From: an uncultured Actinomycetes bacterium
GTDB taxonomy: Bacteria; Actinomycetota; Actinomycetes; Nanopelagicales; Nanopelagicaceae
Reading direction: 5' to 3'
DNA length: 64,000 bases
Assembly (NCBI GenBank): GCA_903863015.1
Contig: CAIPAI010000013.1
Coordinates: 1-64,000 of the forward strand
Shown: positions 55,975-62,765 of the stretch, one piece after another
Layout: the number at the start of each line of letters is the position of its first letter
Position numbering within the stretch: position 1 is the stretch's first letter
The notes under the pieces: model-generated
Database searches by the model: none
What the model was told of the DNA's origin: nothing
The model's input: only the letters and a program-made list of their open reading frames with translations
Position numbers and translations under genes: made by a program

Positions 55975-57462
55975 CTACTCGGACGAATGGCCGCCATCGC
56001 GAAACCATCCAGAACGCCCTGGGGAAGTATTGCGCCAGAGGTGCTTGGCTTCAAGGTACTCGTGTAGTCCGCTTCCGCCGAGTTCCCGCCCCACGCCCGA
56101 TGCTTTAAATCCGCCCCACTCAGCCTCGGGGCGGTAGGGGCCGTAATCATTAATCCAGATGGTGCCATGGCGCAGAGCCGCCGCTACGCGATCGCACTTG
56201 GCTGCATCGCTGCTCCATACGGCGCCGGAGAGGCCATAGATCGTGTCGTTTCCGAGGCGAATTGCTTCAGATTCGGAAGTGAAACTCTCCACCGTGATGA
56301 TTGGCCCAAAGGATTCATCTTGCACGCAACTCATCGTGGTCGTGCAACGATCGAGCACGGTCGGTTCGAAGTACCACCCTTGCTCAAGTCCAATACCTGA
56401 GGCGCGCTTTCCCCCGATCAACACTTGGGCACCTTCGCTGATCGCTCGAGACATATATCCAAGTACTTTGTTGAGATGACCTTCACTAATAAGTGGTCCG
56501 GTCTCGGCAGTTGCATCATCAGGACCGCCCAACGTGATGAGCCCAGCTCGACGTGTTAATTCGCTTACTACCTGATCGTGAATGGATGCTTCTACTAAGA
56601 GGCGCGTGCCGGCCGAACATACTTGCCCCGAGTGTAGAAAGCCGGCAGTGACTGCGTTATCGATCGCCGCATCAAGATCGGCATCAGCAAAGATTATGTT
56701 GGGATTCTTGCCACCCAACTCCAGTGCAACTTTCTTCACCGTGGCGGCGGCGCTTGCCATGATGTGCTTTCCCGTCTGCAATCCACCAGTGAAGGAAACC
56801 AGATCAATGCGCGGATCAGTTGTGAGTGGTGCACCTACTTCGCTGCCAGCGCCAAGAATTAAATTCGCCACTCCTGCAGGTACGCCAGCCTCGACAAGCG
56901 TGTGCATAAGCAAGACTGCGGTTGACGGAGATAACTCACTCGGCTTGACGATGAAGGAGCAACCCGCCAAGAGCGCGGGCGCTACTTTCCACGAGATTTG
57001 TAGCAAAGGATAATTCCACGGACCGATAAGTGCGCACACTCCAACTGGTTCATAAGCGATGCGGCTAGAAATTTCACTTCGGCCGACATCTACCGAATGA
57101 CCCGGTTCTGAAATGGTGGCATTGAAACGAAAGACGGAAATGACATCAGCGATGTCGTATTCGGCCTCAATTAATCTCTTAGCGGTATCTCCGCTTTCGG
57201 CCGCCGCGTAAATATTGAGGTCTCGCTCGATTAAATCTGCCACGCGACGCAAGAGCGCTTGCCGATCTTGCCAACTCCATGAACGAAAGGCTCCGCCATC
57301 GAATGATGCGCGTGCGGCGACAATCGCCTGCAGAGCATCTGCCGCATCACCTTCAGTGGCAGTAGTCACCACATGCTGATCGTGCGGACTACGGATTTCC
57401 CGTACACGACCAGTGGCGCTCTCTTGCCACGTACCGTTGATGAAATGGCGCAAGAGAGTCAT
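55975..57462 (-). CDS. betB: Aldehyde dehydrogenase, probable betaine aldehyde dehydrogenase
   Basis: This 495-residue ALDH has PWNYPLLQISWKVAPALLAG, the Glu motif LELGGKNPNIIFADAD and the catalytic Cys in HSGQVCSAGTRLLVEA. The segment GTIWINDYGPYRPEAEWGGFKASGVGRE fits BetB-like enzymes. It starts 4 bp after the methyltransferase gene and would oxidise betaine aldehyde to glycine betaine, complementing BetA at 48 kb. The betaine assignment rests on context. Confidence 0.88.
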   Translation of the reverse strand: MTLLRHFINGTWQESATGRVREIRSPHDQHVVTTATEGDAADALQAIVAARASFDGGAFRSWSWQDRQALLRRVADLIERDLNIYAAAESGDTAKRLIEAEYDIADVISVFRFNATISEPGHSVDVGRSEISSRIAYEPVGVCALIGPWNYPLLQISWKVAPALLAGCSFIVKPSELSPSTAVLLMHTLVEAGVPAGVANLILGAGSEVGAPLTTDPRIDLVSFTGGLQTGKHIMASAAATVKKVALELGGKNPNIIFADADLDAAIDNAVTAGFLHSGQVCSAGTRLLVEASIHDQVVSELTRRAGLITLGGPDDATAETGPLISEGHLNKVLGYMSRAISEGAQVLIGGKRASGIGLEQGWYFEPTVLDRCTTTMSCVQDESFGPIITVESFTSESEAIRLGNDTIYGLSGAVWSSDAAKCDRVAAALRHGTIWINDYGPYRPEAEWGGFKASGVGRELGGSGLHEYLEAKHLWRNTSPGRSGWFRDGGHSSE

Positions 57463-57466
57463 GAGA

Positions 57467-58906
57467 TTAGAAGGCTAGTTCACTCTTGCGACGAGCCATG
57501 AAATCATCGAGCTCTGCGAGCACCTGTGCGTCCATCTCCGGAAGCACATACTCTTCGAGCTTCTTCTTCCAGATATCTGCTGCCCGATCCTTCGTATCTT
57601 TTGCTCCAAGGCGATTCCAACGTTCGAAGTTATCGCTATTGGTGAGGAATGGGCGATAGAAGCAATCACGGAAGCGCTCCATGGTGTGGGCGGCACCAAG
57701 GAAGTGACCACCGGCACCTACTTCTTGGTGCGCATCAAAGGCCAGGCTGCCCTCATCGAAAACAAGTGGCGTGAATTGCACGATGAGGTTCTCCAAAATT
57801 TCCATATCGAGGATGAACTTTTCGTAGCAGGAGACCAATCCACCTTCGAGCCAGCCAGCAGTGTGCATCACCCAGTTAGTTCCCGAAAGGAAGGTCGGCA
57901 TCATCGTCATCATTGTTTGATAGGCCGATTGTGCGTCAACTGTTTGTGCGGAGTTCAATCCCCCACCACCACGAAATGGCAAGTGATACTTGCGGGCGAT
58001 CTGACCAGTACAGAGCAATCCCACGCCAGATTCCGGAGTTCCAAATTGTGGAGAACCCGATTGCATATCGATGTTCGAGAGGAACGAACCAAAGACCACT
58101 GGTGCACCTGGACGAATCAATTGCACGAGCGCAATTCCCGTGAAAGCTTCTGCCATTTGTTGAGCCAATGTGGAAGGAATGGTAACCGGACTCATCGCGC
58201 CCATCAGCAAGAATGGAGTGACGACCACAGGTTGGGCGGCAAGGGCATACTCGCGAAGCGAATCAAGCATGCGGTCATCCCAGCGCAACGGAGAATTGCA
58301 GTTGATCAGCGAAATGAGTGCGGGCATCTCTTCGATCGCTGCGCGTCCACCATGCAAAATTTCGGCAACTCGAATGCAATCTTGCGCATTCTCGGCGCGC
58401 ACCACATTGCCCATGAAGAACTTGTCCGTCAACGTCGCCGCTGCATAAGCCATATCAAGGTGACGAGTATCTAAATCAAGGTCGTTAGGCTCACACACCA
58501 CGCCACCGACGCTGTCTAGCGAACCAAAGACTTGCGAAAGTTTGGCAAAGTTCTGGAAGTCATTGAATGTGGCGTCTCGCCTCACGTCACCTTCGCGCAC
58601 AAAGGGTGGTCCATACACGGCGCCGAAAACCATGGCGTCTCCGCCAATGCGCACATTGTTCTTCGGGTTACGAGCGCGCAAACCAAACTCACTAGGAGCT
58701 TTCGCTAATTGTGCGAGCACCCAGTCCGGATCAAACTTCACGTTATCCCCGGAAACGTCTTGTCCCGCCTCGCGGAATAGATCGAGAGCCCATGGGCTCA
58801 TGAATTCGATACCAATCTCCGAAACAATTCTGCGCCAACCGGCATCCAACGTCGCCATCGACTCTTCGCTGAGAATGTCGTAGCGGGGCATCTTATTTTC
58901 GAACAT
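57467..58906 (-). CDS. Non-pyrrolysine MttB-family corrinoid methyltransferase, probable glycine betaine methyltransferase (MtgB-like)
   Basis: This 479-residue protein belongs to the trimethylamine methyltransferase superfamily (COG5598). It is full-length with no in-frame UAG, so it lacks the pyrrolysine of true MttB. Characterised non-Pyl members demethylate glycine betaine (MtgB of Desulfitobacterium), proline betaine, carnitine and related amines. Family segments include FKFD-like NVKFDPDWVLAQL, GGDAMVFGAVYGPPFV, FGSFLSNIDMQSGSPQFG and EVGAGGHFLGAAHT. A GGAGG site overlaps the ATG-ATG start; the second ATG gives better spacing. The betaine transporter in the same operon favours glycine betaine. 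Confidence 0.9.
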   Translation of the reverse strand: MFENKMPRYDILSEESMATLDAGWRRIVSEIGIEFMSPWALDLFREAGQDVSGDNVKFDPDWVLAQLAKAPSEFGLRARNPKNNVRIGGDAMVFGAVYGPPFVREGDVRRDATFNDFQNFAKLSQVFGSLDSVGGVVCEPNDLDLDTRHLDMAYAAATLTDKFFMGNVVRAENAQDCIRVAEILHGGRAAIEEMPALISLINCNSPLRWDDRMLDSLREYALAAQPVVVTPFLLMGAMSPVTIPSTLAQQMAEAFTGIALVQLIRPGAPVVFGSFLSNIDMQSGSPQFGTPESGVGLLCTGQIARKYHLPFRGGGGLNSAQTVDAQSAYQTMMTMMPTFLSGTNWVMHTAGWLEGGLVSCYEKFILDMEILENLIVQFTPLVFDEGSLAFDAHQEVGAGGHFLGAAHTMERFRDCFYRPFLTNSDNFERWNRLGAKDTKDRAADIWKKKLEEYVLPEMDAQVLAELDDFMARRKSELAF

Positions 58907-58916
58907 CATTCCTCCA

Positions 58917-58944
58917 TTGACCGGTGGCTGGCTGCGACTATACG
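58917..58944 (+). promoter_or_regulatory. Candidate promoter for the IclR–corrinoid operon
   Basis: TTGACC (58917-58922), a 16-bp spacer and TATACG (58939-58944) on the plus strand. The IclR-type palindrome begins 9 bases downstream, where a bound repressor would block transcription. Confidence 0.45.
58937..58942 (-). promoter_or_regulatory. Candidate -10 element for the methyltransferase operon
   Basis: On the minus strand TATAGT lies about 30 bases before the methyltransferase start and overlaps the -10 of the opposing promoter. No clear -35 is visible; the IclR palindrome occupies that place. Confidence 0.4.
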
Positions 58945-58953
58945 CTAGAGTCG

Positions 58954-58980
58954 TGGAACATTGGTTCCATATGGTGGAAC
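58954..58980. promoter_or_regulatory. IclR-type operator with three half-sites
   Basis: A perfect 16-bp palindrome TGGAACATTGGTTCCA (58954-58969) is followed by a third GGAAC half-site (58976-58980). IclR-family boxes commonly have the form TGGAA-N-TTCCA. It lies between divergent operons, one starting with an IclR gene. Confidence 0.65.
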
Positions 58981-59040
58981 TTCCCGCCCGGGAGGAATCC
59001 ACCTCCACGATCCAGCTGATGTGACGCACGGGGAGGTTCG

Positions 59041-59847
59041 ATGGCCAGCTCAGGTGCAAAGCCTGCTGCCTCTTTAGCGGCCGCACCGAGCGCCACTTCG
59101 CCCACCGGAGCGCAATCAATCGATCGCGCCGGAGCACTCTTAGTCTCGATTCTTGATAGCGGCACCGCAAGTGGCCGTCCGCCTCATGTCGCCACGCTCG
59201 CACGAACCCACGATCTTCCCAAGAGCACTACCTCACGTCTGCTTTCGGCTCTAGAACGTCAAGGCTTAATTCAACGCGACCGGGATGGCGCCTTCCACCC
59301 TGGCCCTGTCATCACGCGTTATGCACGCAGCGGCCAAGGTGAGTCCGCTCTTGCCACCGAATTACATCCCATCTTGGCGCGCCTGGCCCAAGAGAGTGGC
59401 GAAACCGTAAATCTCGCAGTTGCTGGCGCGCAATTCGTGGACTTAATTGATCAAGTCGACGGAAGATACTTGCTGGGTGCCCGGAATTGGATTGGCACGC
59501 CAGTGCCCTACCACGCCTCTGCCCTGGGAAAAATCTTCATGGCCTATGGAGTGACCGAGATTCCGTCGGGGCGCTTAGAGAAGCGCACTCCATTCACGTT
59601 AACGTCGCAAGAGAGTTTGCGCGCTGAGCTCGCCAAAGTACGAGCAGAGGGATTTGCAACAATCGTCGACGAATTAGAAGAAGGGCTCACCGCCATTGCG
59701 CTTCCAGTCTTCGATAGCGCACAGCGAGTAGTAGCAGCTATCTCCATCTCGGGGCCCTCTTCACGATTAAGTAGCAACACCATTAACGAAATTGTTCAAA
59801 AAATGATCAAAGCAATCGGACTACCAGGAAAGGCAGGCGCAGCATGA
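59041..59847 (+). CDS. IclR-family transcriptional regulator
   Basis: This 268-residue protein has a winged helix at about 30-90 (VATLARTHDLPKSTTSRLLSALERQGLIQRD) and an IclR effector domain (about 110-265; YHASALGKIFMAYG, EEGLTAIALPVFDS). The N-terminus is Ala/Ser-rich and longer than usual. It heads the corrinoid operon (ATGA overlap with the next gene) and probably binds the palindrome upstream of itself, answering to betaine or a breakdown product. Confidence 0.92.
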   Translation: MASSGAKPAASLAAAPSATSPTGAQSIDRAGALLVSILDSGTASGRPPHVATLARTHDLPKSTTSRLLSALERQGLIQRDRDGAFHPGPVITRYARSGQGESALATELHPILARLAQESGETVNLAVAGAQFVDLIDQVDGRYLLGARNWIGTPVPYHASALGKIFMAYGVTEIPSGRLEKRTPFTLTSQESLRAELAKVRAEGFATIVDELEEGLTAIALPVFDSAQRVVAAISISGPSSRLSSNTINEIVQKMIKAIGLPGKAGAA

Positions 59848-60509
59848 GCGCAGAAGAAATTATCAAGGGGCTCTATGACGAAACGCTCGTCGGAAATGCA
59901 CCTGCCGTTCTTGAACTCACGAAGCGAGGCCTGAGCGAAGGCATGGGTCCCGACACTATTCTCTTCGAGGCACTCATCCCAGCCCTTGAAGAAGTGGGCG
60001 CGCGATTTGAACGCGGGGACTTCTTCGTTCCTGAAATGTTGATTGCCGGCAAAGCAATGTCAGGCGCACTCGATGTTCTCCGCCCCCTCCTTGCTGAGAC
60101 GGGTGCTGAAACAATCGGCACCTTTGTCATGGGAACGGTCAAGGGCGATGTTCATGACATTGGCAAGAATCTCGTCAACATCATGCTCGAAGGCGCCGGT
60201 TTTGAAGTCATTGACCTTGGCGTACAGACCTCACCAGAGAAGTTCATCGCAGCGGTCGAAGAACATAAGCCCGATATCGTGGGCATGTCGGCATTTCTTA
60301 CAACCACAATGCCAATGTTCAAAGTCAACATGCATGAACTCACCAAAGCCGGATTACGCGACAAAGTAATCGTGATGGTCGGTGGCGCACCTGTCACTCA
60401 GGAATATGCAGACGCCGTTGGCGCAGATGGATATGCCGCCGATGCTTCAACCGCAGTTCGCAAAGCCAAGGAGTTAATTGCCCTGAAGCGGGCTGCTCAA
60501 AATGCCTAA
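59844..60509 (+). CDS. Corrinoid (methylamine methyltransferase-type) protein
   Basis: This 221-residue protein carries the methyl group on cobalt. A helical cap domain (about 1-88) is followed by a B12-binding Rossmann fold with GDVHDIGKNL (D102, H104, G107), where His104 should be the lower axial ligand, then GMSAFLTTTMPMFK and VGGAPVT. It matches the MtgC/MttC family. It accepts the methyl group from the MttB-family protein and passes it to THF via the methyltransferase three genes on. Confidence 0.95.
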   Translation: MSAEEIIKGLYDETLVGNAPAVLELTKRGLSEGMGPDTILFEALIPALEEVGARFERGDFFVPEMLIAGKAMSGALDVLRPLLAETGAETIGTFVMGTVKGDVHDIGKNLVNIMLEGAGFEVIDLGVQTSPEKFIAAVEEHKPDIVGMSAFLTTTMPMFKVNMHELTKAGLRDKVIVMVGGAPVTQEYADAVGADGYAADASTAVRKAKELIALKRAAQNA

Positions 60510-60897
60510 GTTGCTCCCGATCATTGAGTTTCTTGAGCATGGAATCAAGAAACCAATTTGGGATTGCCAGATGTGCGGTCAATGCGTGCTTCACTCAACT
60601 GGCATGACATGTCCAATGACATGTCCTAAAACGTTACGCAATGGTCCGTGTGGTGGCGTGAGAGAGAATGGTCATTGTGAAGTGAAACCAGAAATGCGAT
60701 GCGTCTGGGTGAAGGCATATGACCGTAAAGAGTCGCTCCCACTTCCACAATCGTGGCGCAATCATTACAACGATCTTCGCCCACCGGTTAATAACCAGTT
60801 AAAGGGCACCTCTTCTTGGATAAATTTGATCACGAAGCGTGATCAAGCCACCCCCGCGGGATGGAACGTCGAAAGCGCCGCGCAGGAAAGTCTGTGA
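60502..60897 (+). CDS. MetV-like zinc/Cys-rich methylene-THF reductase partner
   Basis: This 131-residue protein matches the stand-alone MTHFR C-terminal family (MetV in acetogens). Eight Cys (C22, C25, C28, C37, C41, C50, C59 and C67) lie in CQMCGQC, TCPMTCP and NGPCGG segments, likely binding zinc or an Fe-S cluster. Partner proteins of this kind act with MetF. It overlaps the corrinoid gene by 8 nt and is itself overlapped by metF. Confidence 0.87.
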   Translation: MPKLLPIIEFLEHGIKKPIWDCQMCGQCVLHSTGMTCPMTCPKTLRNGPCGGVRENGHCEVKPEMRCVWVKAYDRKESLPLPQSWRNHYNDLRPPVNNQLKGTSSWINLITKRDQATPAGWNVESAAQESL

Positions 60898-61823
60898 GCC
60901 AAAGAGTGAATAACTTCCCTTCGCGACTGGCCGAACGTTTCTCAACAAGCGAACGAGTTTTTACCGTCGAGTTCCCCGCCATCGATGGAGGAAATCTCTC
61001 TGCCGTGAAGAGTCGGGTAGATCATCTACTCCCCTGGTTCGATGCTGCCAACGCTACTGACAGTCCCGCAGCACATGCGCACGCCTCCAATGTGGCCATT
61101 GCAATTGCGCTACAACAATGCGGACTCGAACCGATTCTCCAAGTCGTCTGTCGCGACAAAAATCGCATCGCAATTCAGTCAGACATTATGGGCGCCGCAC
61201 TTCACGGCGTACGCAATATTGAATTACTCACGGGAGACGATGTCACCGCTGGAGATGAACCAGAAGCCAGGCGCGTCTTCGATATCGATAGTGCGCAAGC
61301 GATCAAGATCGCCGCGACCCTGAGGGAAGGCAGATACCTCTCAGGTCGGAAGTTCCCGGATGCTCCTGACCTCTTCATCGGCGCGGTGGAGAACGCAGCA
61401 GCTCCGCCGCTCGAATATCGAGCCGAAAGAGTTTCCAAGAAAGTCAGCGCAGGAGCTAGCTTCTTCCAATTGCAGATCTGTTTTCATGGCGATCGATTAG
61501 AGAAATTCGTGAGTGCCGTGAATGCCACCCATCCCAGCCTGCCCCTGCTCCCGACGATCGTGCTCGTGAAGGGCGCAAAAGCGCTTAAATTCATGAATGG
61601 GAACGTGGCCGGGATCGATATTCCAGCCGAAATCATCGCCCAAGTGGAGCAGGCCAGCGACCCTAAAGAGGCTGCCTACCAACTCGCCCGTGCCCAAGCA
61701 GAGCATGCCCTCTCCCTTCCAGGCGTGCGAGGCATCCATTTCACTGACTTTTGCCATGACGATTCACTTGTACGCTTAATGCGAGATCTTGGCGTCACTC
61801 CCCGCTCCATAGGAAAGAGCTAG
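60894..61823 (+). CDS. metF: MetF-like methylene-THF reductase
   Basis: This 309-residue protein is a divergent MTHFR-type TIM barrel: VFTVEFPAIDGGN at the start (the E-F-P pattern), IEALTGDD-like NIELLTGDDVTAGDEP and the ASFFQLQICF flavin/THF region. The GTG at 60894 overlaps the metV stop (GTGA) behind an AGGAAAG site. In this operon the enzyme would run oxidatively, turning methyl-THF into methylene-THF. Confidence 0.83.
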   Translation: MSQRVNNFPSRLAERFSTSERVFTVEFPAIDGGNLSAVKSRVDHLLPWFDAANATDSPAAHAHASNVAIAIALQQCGLEPILQVVCRDKNRIAIQSDIMGAALHGVRNIELLTGDDVTAGDEPEARRVFDIDSAQAIKIAATLREGRYLSGRKFPDAPDLFIGAVENAAAPPLEYRAERVSKKVSAGASFFQLQICFHGDRLEKFVSAVNATHPSLPLLPTIVLVKGAKALKFMNGNVAGIDIPAEIIAQVEQASDPKEAAYQLARAQAEHALSLPGVRGIHFTDFCHDDSLVRLMRDLGVTPRSIGKS

Positions 61824-61878
61824 ATCTCGAATGGAAAGACGAATAAAGAGATAGAGCTCAACTAGCGAAGGAAGATTG

Positions 61879-62742
61879 ATGCATACCGTTCTTTCATCTC
61901 CAGGTAAGACCGTCACCATGGGTCACGACCAACCGTTTGTGATCATTGGTGAGCGCATCAACCCCACTGGGCGAAAAATCTTCCAAGAAAAGTTGCGAGC
62001 AGGAGATCTCTCCACCATCAATATCGACGTAGAGGCACAAGTCGCTGGCGGCGCTGATGTGCTCGATGTGAATATGGGAGTGCCTCTTACCGACGAGCCC
62101 GCGCTTTTGGCATCGGCAATCAAACTCGTGCAATCAATCACCGACTTGCCTATTTGTATTGACTCTTCAGTCCACGAAGCACTGGAAGCAGGCTTAGCCG
62201 TCTACCAAGGCAAAGCGCTCGTCAACAGCGTCACCGGCGAAGACGATCGGATGGAGATCATTCTCCCGTTAGTTAAGAAATATGGCGCTGCCATCATTGC
62301 GCTACCCAATGATGAGACCGGCATACCTGCGACAGCTAAAGAACGTCTCGATATCACTGAAAAAATCGTGCGAGCTATCGAATCGTACAAAATTCCATTG
62401 GAAGATCTCGTCATCGATCCCCTCGCTATGACAGTGGGAGCAGATCCAGAAGCAGTGAAGATCACTCTTGAAGCGATCCACCTCATCAAAGAGAAGTTCG
62501 GTCTCAATATGACGCTTGGCGCTTCTAACGTCTCTTTTGGTCTGCCAAGCCGCCACGCATTAAACGCCGCCTTCCTACCCATTGCCATGTCGCACGGACT
62601 CACCAGCGCTGTCATGGACGCCCGCACTCCAGAAATCGTCAATTCTGTCCGCGCAGCAGATCTCTTGCTAGGGACCGACGCGTGGGGTGGAAATTGGATT
62701 GGCCGTTTCCGCGCACAACAAGCTGCCAACCCAAGCGCCTAA
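61879..62742 (+). CDS. Methyl-THF:corrinoid methyltransferase (MtgA/MeTr-like)
   Basis: This 287-residue pterin-binding TIM barrel has GERINPTGRKIFQ, DVNMGVPLTDE, CIDSSVHEALEAGL, DPLAMTVGADPEA and GASNVSFGLPSRH, all typical of AcsE/MtgA-type enzymes. It moves a methyl group between the corrinoid protein and THF. An AAGGAAG site lies 8 bases before the ATG at 61879; a TTG just before it is less likely as start. It follows metF by 55 bp. Confidence 0.93.
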   Translation: MHTVLSSPGKTVTMGHDQPFVIIGERINPTGRKIFQEKLRAGDLSTINIDVEAQVAGGADVLDVNMGVPLTDEPALLASAIKLVQSITDLPICIDSSVHEALEAGLAVYQGKALVNSVTGEDDRMEIILPLVKKYGAAIIALPNDETGIPATAKERLDITEKIVRAIESYKIPLEDLVIDPLAMTVGADPEAVKITLEAIHLIKEKFGLNMTLGASNVSFGLPSRHALNAAFLPIAMSHGLTSAVMDARTPEIVNSVRAADLLLGTDAWGGNWIGRFRAQQAANPSA

Positions 62743-62765
62743 CTTGATCGCATCGAGAGGTACGC

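Noticed and set aside
55805-56008. Small pentapeptide-repeat protein on the minus strand
   Set aside because: The frame begins inside the aldehyde dehydrogenase gene, has no ribosome-binding site and consists mainly of the 15-bp repeat, so it is best seen as a by-product of the repeat.
57467-58906. Possible pyrrolysine in the MttB-family gene
   Set aside because: The reading frame has no in-frame UAG before its TAA stop and has normal family length, so it is the non-pyrrolysine type.
58907-59040. Cobalamin riboswitch before the corrinoid operons
   Set aside because: The gap is only 134 bases, with no B12-box sequence that I can recognise; it is filled by promoters and the IclR palindrome.
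57467-59203. 578-codon version of the methyltransferase starting at 59203
   Set aside because: The extra codons run through the divergent promoter and into the IclR gene, and only the ATG at 58906 has a GGAGG site and the family N-terminus.
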